A DNA stretch of 64,000 nucleotides from Apis mellifera (Eukaryota; Arthropoda; Insecta; Hymenoptera; Apidae): NCBI RefSeq assembly GCF_003254395.2, contig NC_037642.1, forward strand, positions 7,143,736 to 7,207,735, given 5' to 3'. Shown one piece after another: positions 14,001-27,393 of the stretch; position 1 is the stretch's first letter; each line of letters begins with the position of its first letter. Made by a program: the position numbers and the translations under genes. The notes under the pieces were generated by a model. That model was given only the letters and a program-made list of their open reading frames with translations. It ran no database searches and was not told the origin of the DNA.

Positions 14001-17000
14001 ACTCGTATCAAAAGGTTAATTTCGAAAGAAAAAGGTAAAAGCTCGACTCGAATCCATCTATCGATCACCACTCGATCTCCGCATTTCCACTGCGCCAAGC
14101 TAATGACGGTGTCAGTATCCGGTGTTCGAGGGTCAACAGACACAGGTCGCAAACAGGGTGGCTGACCCAAAAACCGGGAAGGACGATCTCGCGCGCGCCG
14201 GACAAACAGAGCATGAAATTTTCAATAAAACGCAACCCCCCGTGCCGGGTGGTGACCTGAAAGAAGACTGACCCGAAAAGGAATATCCGTTACTTTATCA
14301 GATGGGGAGGAGAGGTGGGCGCAAGTTTAATATCCTCTTTCTTGGACGAGATATCTTCGAAACATGGTTTGTTAAAGTAATTAATTAAATAACATTGCGC
14401 AAATGAAGGGAATTATATTGTATTAACTGTGTCAACTGTTTTTACGAGACGTGGAATGGCTCTCTTAAGATTATGACATAGGAATACCCTCGATAAATCT
14501 CACGATGATGGATCAGGGAATGTATCTCCACGTGTTTGTATTCTTGTTCTATTTAATCAGATTAAATAAAAATACTTTTTTTTCCAATAAAATGAATTTA
14601 CAACGAGTTGTATTTGAAAATAGAAAGAGAGAATTGAATTATTCTTGCTGTTTGACGAGTCCATTTAATTAATATTTAATCTTCTTTACTGCTATTATGA
14701 TCGTGTCTTTCTATGCGTTAAAAAAAAATCTTTGAGGAAAACGCGTAGCAAGATATTCAATTAAAAATACGGAAAATATAACGCGGAGAGTCGATAATGA
14801 TTACGCGATCTCTTTACGCCTTTCGTTTTGTACTTCTGCGACAAATAGAGAGGCGGAGGATGGTACACTCTCATTAACCTCTCTGGTGGCAAAGCGCTCT
14901 TAGCCGCTCCGCTTCAATTGCTTTCGTCGAGACCGAAGCTCGGCCACCTTTTAGCGGTGTTTTGAAACCTCTAGCTGAGGCTGAAGAATATAAGGCTGGG
15001 GATGGATTATACGAGACCTGAAACGTAGCAGTTTTTCTCGAGAAACCCGTTTATCAGAGCTATCGATACGTGGCGAATTAGGCCACGACGAGTAGAAAGA
15101 GGCAACGAACCCCGATATCCCGATTTAATTTAAATGCTGCCAATTAAGAATTTCGTGAAATATGAATCAATGAAATTTCATGATTTTCGAGATCGAAAAA
15201 GGGAACTTCGTTTGGATAAAATATTCGTGTGATTTCTGAAAGTATCTTAAATAATTTTTAATCTAATTTCTAATTTTTCAATTGTTCAAATTACCTATAC
15301 AAATTCATTTGTAAAATATTCAGTAAAGACCCAAAAGTTTAATATTCTTTCACGAAACATTCTACGTGCGGCTACATCACAATAACAGTCCCCTTTTTAA
15401 CTTATTCGATTCACGATTCTCATAATACGAGAACGCAAATCCAAAATATCAAATAGTAACAAAAGGAAACAGATATATTTTTTATAATAATATATACATT
15501 CATATATTCACATATTCCATTGGCTCCAACTCGACCTTTATCATAAATTTCCTGTACACGATATCGTCCAGTGACATTTTTCTCTCTCTCTTTTTTTATT
15601 TTTCTTTTAAATCTCGAACAAAGAGGTGGGCGTCAGAGGAACACGATGGCAATCGGAAAGTATAAATTGTTATTTCAAACAAACTCACTCCCCCGAGCGT
15701 GGACAATATTTGAATCGAAGCTTCTTCATTTCGTTCACACGAGAGAAAAAAGAAAAGAGAAAAGAAAAACTCTTCACCTCTTCGTTTCCTCACCGTCTAC
15801 GTGTTTCATCGGCCACCCATTATCCACCTCTCGTACGAGACACTCAAACGCTTTCTCTCCTCTTTTTTTTCTTTTTTTCACGAGGTCGCCTCTCTTTCGG
15901 GATATCGGATTAACCCTAGCCCCGGCTTCGACAACGTCGAAACCGGAAGCTGAAGATCCTCCTCGCCACCCTGCTGCAACACCGGTTATCCGATCGAGCA
16001 TCGCTCATCCTTCCCCCTCCACAATCGTTATCTCGTGAGCCACCATCAGCCATGTTTTTTAATTCTAAAATCGAAAATTGTTATCTATCTGGGAAGAAGA
16101 CTCGTCCATTTTCCCAATTTCAACATCAATTTGAATCGATCGATCGATCGATCATCCAATTTTCAAATTTTCATTCCATATTCCTTAAAATTAATTATTA
16201 AAATTTGAATCGATCGATCGATCGCCCAATTTTCAAATCTTCATTCCACATTCCTTAGAATTAATTATTAAAATTTGAATCGATCGATCGCTCGCCCAAT
16301 TTTCAAATCTTCATTCCACATTTCTTAAAATTAATTATTAAAATTTGAATCGATCGATCGATCGCCCAATTTTCAAATCTTCATTCCACATTCCTTAGAA
16401 TTAATTATTAAAATTTGAATCGATCGATCGCCCAATTTTCAAATCTTCATTCCACATTCCTTAGAATTAATTATTAAAATTTGAATCGATCGATCGCTCG
16501 CCCAATTTTCAAATCTTCATTCCACATTCCTTAGAATTAATTATTAAAATTTGATCGATCGCCCAATTTTCAAATCTTCATTCCACATTCCTTAGAATTA
16601 ATTATTAATTTCGTCGCGATCCCTTCTCTCGTTTCCATTCATTCCGTTCCGTTTCCCGGAATTCCGGAATTATTCCATAAAATTCAACCGGAGTACCAAG
16701 TACAAAGGGATTATAAAGAAGCCAAGTGTCACGCGTCGCGTCACGGGTGGATATCCTCGCGGAGCCTCTTATTTGTATGCCATCGATGCTTCCCACCGCG
16801 ACGAGATAGGCCGCGGCGGCCCGGCAAACACGGCCTATGGCTCGCCTCGAAACTTTCAATTTTCCTAACGAAATTAACCGCGACAGAAGAGAGGAGTTCC
16901 ACCAGGCTGGTAAAACTGTACCGGTTTCCAAGTAATTACTCCCGTTCCCGCTTGCCACTTTAACGAGATTCGATCAACCGGGCTCGGTACAAACCTTTCG

Positions 17001-20000
17001 GTAATGGAGGCGCGCGCGAGAGAGAGAGAAAGAGATTCGTTTAAATGGAATTTATTATATTCGATCAAACGAGATAATTGAGAAACGATGATATAATTTT
17101 GCCCTTGTCTCGCGAGATGATTAGTCTTCCAATTTTTTTTATATTTTTTTTTATTTTTTTATTTCCCTTTGTAAGTGTAATTTAGTAAATTTGATTGGCG
17201 GAGTTTATTATTCTATTCGACTATTGTGAAAGATGCATTATTTAAATAAATCTAATATTATATATATTTACGATAATGATTATTTAAATAAATCTAATAT
17301 TATTCAATTATACGTTGCTTTGTTCTATTTATTTAATGAAGAGAATTTTTAAATTCTTTGAATCCAAAATAAAAGTGTTGCGCCAAAAATTTTGTTATAG
17401 AGAATATACAAAGAATAACCTGAAACGTTTAACGTGAAAGCTTATAATTATAATTTTTTTTTCTTTTTTTAACGAAGGTCTGATTAAATTTCGTTTCGAA
17501 AATTGAGTTTCGTAATCTGGAATAAATTTGTCGACTCGCCCGTTCCGAATATTCCGAACAACGTAACCTTTGACCGAATTTATTCCCCGTATATTCACCA
17601 CCGCTTTTACCGTAACTTTATCTGTGCCGTTTTCGAGCTATCTCGCGATCGAAACGGAGCTCCCAAAGACGAACAACACACAGTGCAGCCCATTTAATCA
17701 ACCGACGATCTATCGACTTCCTTTGGGAAGAATCACGATAGACACCGAGATAGTTCTATTAACCAGACGATTCTCGATAGCATAGAAAGAGTTTTTGAGC
17801 GAGTTTGTGTGAAGAGATGTTACAAATATCGAGGAGTTATATATATCTGTGTAAAATATATTTTTATCATAATTCATATTCGAGGTATTTTTACGAATAA
17901 GACACAAAATAATTTACTCTCCTTTCTGAATGAAGAGATTCTCATAATTTAAAAGGACTGAATAAATATTTAAATATTCAACAACTTCTAAGAAAAGATA
18001 ATATATTTTGATTATGTATTATTTCGATAAAAGATATTGAAATTTGCTTAAATATCAATGAGAACAATGTATACATTTTGCGAGATTTACTTTATATAAT
18101 GCGCAAGATAAATCGATACCGGACGAATTGTGTACACAATAAATTCAGACATTGATTTAATCAATCTATCAGTTATATCTGAAAGCACATCGATGTAAAG
18201 ATATTAAAAAAAAAAAAAAAATTCGAGTCGTCGAATGTATATCGATTTTTTTTTTTTTTTTATTTCTATTGAAATTGCTCGACGATGCACGATTGTTTGG
18301 AATCGATGTTGGAAATTGCAGAACGCGGTTAACTAGTTATACTAATTACACGTGGATTGATTGATACATGGCATGTTCACGATGTTTAGCCATTGAATAC
18401 ACGGTTTTATTCGTTTGCTGCAATCAACCGATAATTAAACTTCCTACAGAGGCTGGAACGATCTGTGACTACACACTGAAGCTATTTGAAGCCTTCGCGC
18501 ATTCGCTTTAATTAAATGCAATTCGACACTAAGAAAAATTATTTAACCGAGAAATAACAGGAAAAAACGGAGGAATTTTCGTTAAGAACATGTATAAATG
18601 AATTTAATTCGATAACAATATATTTATCGAGATTCAAATCTATCAAAAGTTCAACAACCTCTTCTTAATGCGAGAAGAAACGATGAAATTACTGAATCAA
18701 ATGTCAACTGTCGCGAATAAGGAAACATTTCCTTGAACGTGGCCCATGGATCTTGTGGGCGATCCGTTACTACAACGATACGTTTCGTCCTACACATGGA
18801 CGAAACCGGCAACGATCGACATCGTGACACTCGAGGAAATGTTCACTAACAAGTGCACTACGACCTAAATCGAGTCGAGGCGAACGCATCACGCGTTTGA
18901 ATTCCGGTGTTTGATCCGAGATGAGCAAAAACTACACCACACTTGTTTAAAACTGAATTTTTCGTTAACGACTTAATCGTAATCAGAATATATATTCGTG
19001 CTTGAGAACGTAAGATATAAAAATATAATACACGTTTTTCTGTATTATTTTTTTCCATAGAGAAAAGAATTTTTATATTCAAGGAGGAAAATTCATTATT
19101 TCGTGCCTAGATATTGAAGAAAAGATTGATTGGTGTAAAAAAAAAAAAAATAACCATTCGTTGGAAAAAAGAAAGGAAGGAAAGAAGACTATTACTAAAC
19201 TAACTTTTCCACTCGAACCAAAACTTCTCCGATATTTTCACAGATACAATAGATACTTCCAGTCTAACGAATTAGCTATTTTTCCCTGGGATAAATCAAT
19301 TAAGAGGAAAACTAATCCAATTAAGAGGTCGATATCTAACAAAAAAGCCACGGATTTTTTCCCAGACCCTCAAACTTTTCTCGATATCCGTTCAAGACCA
19401 GATATTATATGTACACCCTATATCCTATGAATATCGAAGCACAATAGAAAGTACGGATGATCATTTGGCCGTCTTGTCGCTCTCTCCATATATCCGTGGA
19501 TCGCAGACACAGGGATGAACCGAGAGGGATAGGAAGAAGGGTGCGAATTAAAGCGTGACAAGAAACGACAGTGGGTCGTGTCGGTGTCGGTCGTTGGGTC
19601 GGTGAAGCCAAGAGGATGAATGGGTCTGGCCCTGGGGTGGTTCACCAGCTGACTGGGGTTGTTGTCATGGCAACCAACCAACCAACCCGGGAGCAACGCC
19701 CCACCCCTACAAAATTCATACATACAGTTCACTTCTTTAACTTCTTCACCCTTCTTCAACCCCTTTCCTTCTCTCTATCATTCTTCATTATTTTTCGCGT
19801 CTCTTCTCTCTAGTTCATACTCTATTGCACTCATGAGAAGGGGGGAAACGCAAGATCTTTGAGGCAGTTATTTGATCTTGATCTTAATCTTGATCAACGT
19901 CTCTTTCTCATTTTGTTTGGAAAAATAGTACAAATGGTTGGTAATATTAGATGTCGAATATTTAGAAAATATTGCATTATATTCCATCATTTTTGGTTAG

Positions 20001-23000
20001 AAAAATACTTTCTATATTTTCAAATGAATATTTATTATGAGATAAGATATTCCATTTCATCAGATTTCATTGAAACTTTTAATATTGATGGATTTCATAT
20101 TTTTGTTCTATTAATAAAAATGATAGATCAGATACTTTTATTTACCCAGAAAAATTTGGGTCATTGATTTTATCAAAACTTTGAACACTGATGGATTTTG
20201 TCGTGTTTTGAAAAATATCTTATTTTAGATATCAGATACATAATAGTTGTACATAATGCTTATACTTTTATGTAATGATATAATTCTCTTAATACAATTA
20301 ATCAAAATTAATTTTATCAAAATCTTACCAATACCAATAAGTTATTATTTAACTTAAATTTCTTATATTATTTCATATTATTTCATAAAATTTATATATT
20401 TTTCAAAATCTTCATATCTATTATTATTAGATTTAATGATTCCTTATTTAATTTTCTCCTTAATTAATTCTCAATAATGTTTTCATTAAAAATTGAAAAT
20501 TGAAGAGTAAAAATTTCAATGTGAAATACCTAATATATAACAACAGCAATAATGGAGGAAAAAGCACAACGTGAACTCGAGTTACTCGTAGGAATGCGCG
20601 AAGAATTCTAACTTCAGAGTGCACCAACGACGAATTACGAAATGAACGGACGTCCGTTCACTGTTTTTTGCTAAACTTCTGGACGAATGGAAGAAGGCGG
20701 TTCACACGTGCTCTAACATGTTTAGCAGACTATGAATTCCACATGATGAATTTTGTAATCGTTGGTGAATCAATCTCTATTTTAACATCTGACTTAATGT
20801 CACAAAAAAGTAGTATCACATCACAAACTCATCTCATTTAACAAATCTCTATATTAAAAGAATCAAACAAATAAATATAATTAGAAAAAAAATACAACGT
20901 AAAATATGTTCAGAATAAAAATAAATAAAAAATCAATTAAGATTTTTCATTAAGGGGTTCATACAAATTTCTCTGATAACCTTACCTCACAGATATAAGA
21001 CAATTTTAATTAATTAAAGCTTGATCAAAGGATACATATATTTGATCCCTTCCATATCGAACTTGAAGGTTTCGATTGATTCCCGTTTCGTCGATATCGC
21101 TGATCACTGTCATATCCGGGACACCCAACTCAGGGCTCGAGCCTGAAACAAGAAGAAAGACTTGTAAGAAAAAACTTTTTTATTACACTTTTATTGTAAA
21201 CTATATCTTTTATAAAATAATTGAATTATCTCAACGAACTTTTAATACATATTTATCTTTTTTGAATTTGTTTATTTTTTATCCTTGCTTCTTTATTAAG
21301 TAATTAGAAATAAATTGAGAATACCATGTCCTTCTACTTCATTTCTTTTAGCTTTTTCATTGGTCGCTCGAGCTCCGCAATGATCACTTAACATTGATCT
21401 CCTTCGCTTAAAAGGAACGCGATATGGAAACCTGGTAAATTCTCTGACCACCTGTTGTTCAAGCATGAACAGCACTGTATGTGACGATTCCTTGTCACCT
21501 CTAGTGGTCAATTTCCAATGTGATTGAGGTGTTAATAGAAAGCCATCGAATCAAACACGAAACTATATGTAACGAAATTTCTTTATCCTATCATTTCATA
21601 ATATGAAATAATATCGCAGTAATCAATAAATGTTATTCTATCACTGAAAATCATCATTTCATCAAAAATTAAATTCCACGATATTGATGAATTATACATT
21701 ATATAATTCATATAATGAATATTATAAATATTATATAAAATTGCTTATGAAATTAGAACAAAATTTTTTTCAAAATTTGTTCGATTTAAAGTAGAACTAA
21801 TACAACTTTTACAGCAATTTTATTTAAAAAAAATCTTAATTCCAAATCCATTAATTATAATTAAAAACACATAAATAACACGCGCATATTTCACCTCATA
21901 ATTCACGAAGAATTCAATGGAATCAGTGTTACAAGGTTTCGAGGAAAGATTCCAGCTGCTCGATTACAATCTCGATTTAATTAACATGCTCTCGCGATGA
22001 CGAGCCGGGTGTAGTGGTATCACGTAAATGGCGCCTACCCCAAACATCGTACTCTCTGATGTAACTGCGATTTGTTTTTTTTTCTCCGGTTCATTAATCA
22101 ATCCTTTGTACGTCACCATCACATGCGCGATTTTTTTCCTTGTTTGTATTCCACATTGCGATTTATCAACAGGGAAACAGTTTGGTGACGAAGAATTAAC
22201 CTTTGAAACGATGATCGATTGTAATTATATATTCGTTCGCTGCAAAATTTGATCTTTAATCTTTTTCAACACTTGCGATTTTATGGTTAGATATTATTGA
22301 TCCAATCAATTTGGCGATAAATAGTAATTAATATTAGATAGGTCTGTATCTGTTGTAGATCATTTCTGATCATTTCTGAGCCATATTATATTGTATAATG
22401 GTTAAGTTCTAATATCTCTGAAAATTAAAAAGGTTAAAATATGAAAGTGGTGTATAATTTGCCTTTGTTTCAAAGTTTATAAGTTTAAAAATTATGAATA
22501 ATTAAATAAGAAAAAGGTTCTTCCGGAAATGGTGCCATAATGTTACTTAAATGGCGAGCAGAAAAATTGTCGGAGAAATTGTTAGTCGAGTCTGCAAGAC
22601 GAAATATTAAATTTCGCGATAGTAGTTAGCAAGGCGGTCCTCGAAGAATCACGTGACATACGACCTTGGGGAAATAGGATCACAGCAGCTGACGTGCAGG
22701 TGTAACGTATTTCGCAGGTGTATGTGCACTGCTGCTGCTGCTGCTGCTGGTGCTGCTGCTGCTATAGCACCTGCGTACCGCGAGCACGTGGTTCGCCACA
22801 ATGATTAGAGATGATGTTCCAATTAGATGAAATCAGATTTTTTTTCTTTTTGAATCCCTTAACCATCCCGTCCATCATGAGAATATTTCAAAAAAAATAT
22901 ATAATTTAATGCTTTAATCTTAAATAAAAATGCTAATTTCATTATTGAAAAATAAAAAAGATGTAATTTTGATATATTAAATGGAAAATGAATCTGCAAG

Positions 23001-26000
23001 ATATACACTGTATATACATATTTATTTGAATTTAATCTTACTTATAATATAGTAGATATAATTTCCAAGATTAAGCTGCGTTTACAAGAAAAGACTAGCA
23101 TTTGACGAACGACCCATACACGAATTTGAAGATCATAGCAACAAATTAAATTTCCCTAGATTGTAAATAGTATTCCGACTAGTATTCTATTTATCTCGTT
23201 TCTTTACATAAAATAAATCATCCTCTTGTTGTTTTCTATATATTCTTTGTCATATTTGAAATATTTTATCAACAATTTCGGATCTTCCATCCAATTCTAA
23301 ATCTTACAGTATTTATAGAAAACGCGCGAAGTCGAGATAAAATCTTGGAAGGAATAGGTGCAAAGATGGATGAATTTTTTTCATGATATTTTATGATTAA
23401 TAAATTTCACATTATAATCTGAATTCTGAATTTTCTAATCTAACTTCACAAAAATTGTAAACAATTGTATTTAAATTTAAATTATATTTAAATATTGTAT
23501 TTAAAACATTTAACAAATAGAGGTTATGTTTTGATCGTAAATATCAAAAATATATTTATGTTATTGATCTAATAAAATCTTTTATCTATCTTTGTAAATA
23601 ATTATTATTATTATTATTTCAGGATTTGAAGACATTTCATTAAATGATTCAGTATCATATTTCAATAAAAATATTAAAAATAATAAAATTTAAATTCAAA
23701 TATAATGAGATATAAATCACGCACAGATTTCGAACTAAAATATAATAGGAATAAAGAATTGTAAAAAAAATTATAAACTTTACTTTTCATTCTATTTTTT
23801 TAATTATGAAATTGTACAAAAACTTAGATGAATATATATATTTAAAAAAATAACCTAAAAGCAATTTTTTTGTTTTTGTCTATGATTTCTAAAATATATC
23901 ATATTTCATATAATTATATTATATATAATTACTTTCATCAATTTTTTATCAATAAAACTATACACAAATTTCTAATTTATAACTTTATATAAAAATTTAA
24001 TATAAAAAAAATGATAGGAACATAATAAAATTGAAATTTCATTTATTGAAAAATTATTCAACATTATTATTCAGAGATATAAAACAATTTGGTTATTTAT
24101 AAAATATGTTCTTTTCATGTTCAATTAAAAATCACCGAACTTGTTTATCAAATTTCAATTCTTTTCATCACATATTTATCTTTCTCTGTAAGAAGTAAAT
24201 TTATTTAATTTTCTGTTCCTTTTTGTTTCTTCACTTGTCCTTCTTGCTGCGTGTCTCCCTTTTACGGTGCGTCACCTTCAAGAAACTTCATGCTGTCGAT
24301 CGAGGACGAAGCTTTCATGCAACGATCCAACGACAGTGCAGTCCCGAAGAGTTTCTCAGGGAGGTCGACGACACGTAACAACGGGAGGAAATAATTAACT
24401 CGCCACATTATCATATACAGAACACCAACGTATTAATTTATCCGAAAAGCGTACAAAGTATTGCCGAACACATAAATTATTCGTTTCCATAGAATTTTCA
24501 CACATATGTTTTCACACATATCGATTATTATATATTATAGAAATTTCAATTATTTCAAAAATCGAGTTAATCAAGATAAAAAAATAATACTGAATAATTA
24601 TGAAACTTCACAAAAAACAATTGTATTTAAATTCAAAACATTTAACAAATAGGTTATGTTTTGATCATAAATATCAATATATCTTCAAGAAATGTGATTT
24701 CATAATTTTAAATGATAATATATATTTCAATATTTACATTCAATGATTCATTCTATGAGCACGAAATTCCGAAGAAACCTGCTTTTACCAGGATGCTGTT
24801 GTGACTCATTCTTTCGAGATGTCTGTTGCGTACACCATAGAAAAATTCTCAGATATGTGAACTATAACTTGAAATCGAATTTCACCATGTATATATATTT
24901 TGAGAGTTATAGATTTGTAAATGATAGAAACTTTTGGAAAATTAGTTAGAAATATTTTGCGATAATTTCACTGATCTTTACACTTCATCAAATCGAAAAT
25001 ATCGAATGGTTAAATTCCATCGAAATATCGACTGCTAGATTCAATCGAAATATCGAATGATTAACGTGAAATTTGCTTTTTAGAAACATGTAACTATCTA
25101 GGGAATTATAATTAACAATTTCAGATTATTACTATTAATTTAGAAATTGATTACGTATATTTGTATATTGTTAATAAATTGAATTTAAATGAATGAATTG
25201 AAAAAATTTAATCAAATTATTTTGTTCTTTTGGTTGAAATAAAAAATATAAATTCTTATTTTAGATATTTTAGATATTTTAATAGAATATATTTTAAACT
25301 TTATTTTATTATAATAAAAACGTGTTGCACATATAAAGTAAATATCATTATTCAATTAATCATTTAATTTATTTTATTTAAATATTTAAATTTTATTGTT
25401 TATTTCTTTTCATTTTTTGAAAAGATTCAAAATTATTAAAAAAATTTATATACTTACCTATAAAAAGAACTTCCTTTCTATTTATTATATAAATTTATTA
25501 TATATATACAAATCAATTCGAAATATTTTAATTTTCAAAATTTTCGTCAATATATAATAACAAAAATGAAAATTTTCATAATTCTTAAAATATACAAGAT
25601 TTACAAATAATATAATATTAATTTTCCTTAGTTTCAAATCACTGAATGCATTGTATTGTATTCCAGTTCAAAATATGTGATCGCATATATGTTTGTACCG
25701 TAAGTGGTTTTATCATACTACGAGATGATAACTCGAGTTGCTGTTAATATACACTTACATTGTATACATTAAACTGTCATAAATACTGATTATATATGAA
25801 CAAAAAGATTGTATTTCCTACTTGGTATAGAAATAGATATATTAAAAAAAAAAGAAGGTTTTTTTTGTGAAATATTTTTTATGTTCAATAATCGTCATGA
25901 TTTTTTTTTTAATAAAAAAATATATGTATATATACCTCAAAATTATATATCTCTCAAATTAATATTCTCAAAATTTAAAATTTTTTATTTTTAATAATTA

Positions 26001-27393
26001 ACAAGAATATTTACTTTAATACAAAAACTTACTTCCAAGAGCTAGTAAATTAGAATTAAAAATTAAAATATATATAGGTAAATAAAAGGTAAATAATTAA
26101 ATGATATTTATAATCAATTTTAAAATTGAATAAAATTATATGGCAGAAGTAACGAATAAAAAAGTTCATTTAAAAATACAAAAGAATGTGCACTTTTTAT
26201 TGACTTGCATGAGAGAAAAGAAACGAAGCAGAAGATGGAAATCCCTGGACGTATCACTGCACTGCGGATATATATAGAAGAAGGAAAGGTTGACAGATTC
26301 AGAGCGGAAATCATCGCATATCATAAAATATCTTCTTTATTGGTTAAATTTCTGTAAAAAATTTGACATTTACACCTATCGTTCGAACGAAGTGATATTA
26401 AAGATAATTCGCAATAATGTTAAAGATTGCATGATAAGAAACCACCAGATGTCGCATTGCAAATTAAAAGCTCCATGAAATATGTAGATCAAATAGATTA
26501 CTAATTATGAAAAGTATTTATTATTCATAAAAGAAATTTTCTTTATAAAATAAAAACTGTCAAATAAATGCAATAATGCAGTTATATTGTAAAAATTTAC
26601 AAAAAAAAGTTACAATTGTATCTTAAATAGATATGATCAAGAATTTTGCAATTGAAATTTTGGATTCGACTTATTCTCTTTGTTTTCATCTCCTTGATTT
26701 CATGTAGAAAAATATACATATTTAAAATGTACAGGTAAATAAGATTCTTGAATGTCAATCAATAAGACATTAAAAGAACAATTTAAAAGCCATCACGAAT
26801 TTGACATCGGACATTATCCTTCAGAGCAATCAGTTAATGCTATTTCATTCAGTCTTATTTAAGAACGTAAATTATAAATTCACATATAATAATTATATAC
26901 TATCTATCATATATTTTTATATATAGAGTTTTTCTATCAAAAATTTTATTTTTTAAAAATAAAAATTTAACGTTTTTCTTTCTTTCCTCCCTCTACTCGA
27001 ATAATATATTTTTCGAATAATCGGTAAAAAAAAGCAAAGAACGTGACGATATTCAAATATTTTTACGCAATGTCACTGAACTTTATCACGAATTATGAAA
27101 GTATCATAATAATAGAGACGAAGCAATTCAACTCGCTTCTTGTTAGTTCTATACTATTATTTCTATTATTATTATTACTATCATAAAATTGCACCACCCA
27201 CTGTGTACCGCATTGATGCATCATGGACATTACGTATATATATTTTCATCTCTATACAATGATTTTTAAATGTATTATTGTATTTTATCAAATCGATGAA
27301 AATTCGCAAAAACGTAGTTATATGAAAGAAACGAAACATCAGCAAAGTAGAACTAAATGAAAACTTACCCTGCGTGAAGTGCTTAGCAACCAT
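858..27393 (-). CDS. Unconventional myosin heavy chain, N-terminal part of the motor (partial, 4 exons)
   Basis: Actin-based motor ATPase. Coding exons on the minus strand, in transcript order: 27369-27393, 21036-21142, 10279-10341, 858-1110. All have AG/GT borders and phases agree (1, 0, 0). Exon 1 starts at an ATG and gives only nine residues (MVAKHFTQ plus a split Gly). Exon 2 gives the start of the motor (GVPDMTVISDIDETG ... RYGRDQIY). Exon 3 gives TYTGSILVAVNPYK, and exon 4 EYVNRYHGQKMGSLEPH, then the P-loop GESGAGKT and LEAF. The next expected block (NAKT...NSSRFGK) is absent, so the gene runs off the left edge. There is no N-terminal SH3-like subdomain. The class is not resolved: the sequence has flavours of the MyTH4-FERM myosins (VII, X, XV, XXII). 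Introns of 6.2, 10.7 and 9.2 kb are long for an insect. Seen: exons and motifs. Inferred: that the 25-nt exon is the true first coding exon; an upstream alternative is possible. Confidence 0.85.
1111..10278. other. Large myosin intron (9.2 kb), no gene recognised
   Basis: Runs between the donor GTGAGT after ...DFYTN and the acceptor before EYVNRYHG, both phase 0. Mostly AT-rich with homopolymer runs. Several less AT-rich patches stand out, at about 4050-4290, 5200-5470, 6690-6910 and 8200-8560. The short ORFs in them lack homology that I recognise and have no consistent splice context. They may be regulatory elements or unrecognised exons. Confidence 0.6.
7986..8025. repeat. (AT)n microsatellite
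   Basis: About 20 uninterrupted TA dinucleotides inside the 9.2-kb myosin intron. Confidence 0.95.
10670..10685. promoter_or_regulatory. 16-bp palindrome with a consensus CRE
   Basis: CGCGTGACGTCACGCG is a perfect palindrome with the full CREB/ATF site TGACGTCA at its centre (10674-10681). It sits about 330 bp upstream, in minus-strand sense, of the exon coding TYTGSILV. Known: TGACGTCA binds CREB/ATF bZIP dimers. Use in this gene is inferred. Confidence 0.6.
11187..11222. repeat. (GAAA)n microsatellite
   Basis: About seven AAAG/GAAA units in tandem within the 10.7-kb myosin intron. Confidence 0.9.
11917..11998 (+). promoter_or_regulatory. CRE followed by a TATA-like box in a GC-richer island
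   Basis: TGACGTCA lies at 11917-11924 and TATATAA at 11992-11998 on the plus strand. They sit in a block clearly less AT-rich than its surroundings (about 11880-12110). The spacing would place initiation near 12025. No downstream gene is recognised, so this is a candidate element only. Confidence 0.35.
16130..16610. repeat. 70-bp minisatellite with internal (GATC)n
   Basis: Seven tandem copies begin near 16130, 16201, 16271, 16341, 16411, 16477 and 16547. The period is about 70 bp. Each unit reads AATTTGAAT, then 2-4 CGAT units, then CCAATTTTCAAATCTTCATT, CCACATTCCTTAGAATT and AATTATTAAA. The number of GATC units varies between copies. The array lies within a myosin intron. Confidence 0.95.
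19661..19674. promoter_or_regulatory. X-box-like (RFX) near-palindrome
   Basis: GTTGTCATGGCAAC differs at one base from the perfect RFX-type palindrome GTTGCCATGGCAAC. It lies in a GC-richer block (about 19480-19700) of a myosin intron. Known: RFX factors bind X-boxes, often at ciliary genes. Function here is not shown. Confidence 0.4.
22686..22790. promoter_or_regulatory. Cluster of five E-boxes
   Basis: CAGCTG (22686), CAGGTG (22697 and 22715), CACCTG (22768) and CACGTG (22785) occur within 105 bp around the CTG repeat. E-boxes are bHLH sites, and CAGGTG is also a Snail/zinc-finger site. The position in the myosin first intron suggests an enhancer; this is inference. Confidence 0.4.
22729..22763. 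repeat. (CTG)n trinucleotide repeat
   Basis: About eleven CTG/GCT units with one GTG interruption. Inverted copies of an 8-bp sequence flank it: CGCAGGTG at 22713-22720 and CACCTGCG at 22768-22775. Confidence 0.9.

Larger units (their letters stand above)
10342..21035. other. Large myosin intron (10.7 kb) with repeats and GC-richer islands
   Basis: Lies between the exon ending ...GRDQIY and the exon beginning TYTGSILV. It holds two CRE sites (10674, 11917), a GAAA microsatellite, a GATC-rich minisatellite (16130-16610) and GC-richer blocks near 11880-12110, 14040-14280, 14800-15120, 15900-16040, 16680-17000 and 19480-19700. No exon with recognisable homology was found on either strand. Confidence 0.6.
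21143..27368. other. First intron of the myosin gene (6.2 kb)
   Basis: Bounded by the donor GTAAGT (27363-27368, minus strand) and an acceptor preceded by a pyrimidine tract (TTCTTGTTTCAG). It is AT-rich. Contents noted are a CTG repeat with an E-box cluster (22686-22790) and the ORF-bearing patch 21300-21510, which has no recognised homology. Confidence 0.65.

Noticed and set aside
15571..16038. 155-codon plus-strand ORF
   Set aside because: Phe/Ser-rich from CTCTTTTT tracts, no homology, within a myosin intron, with overlapping ORFs in other frames.
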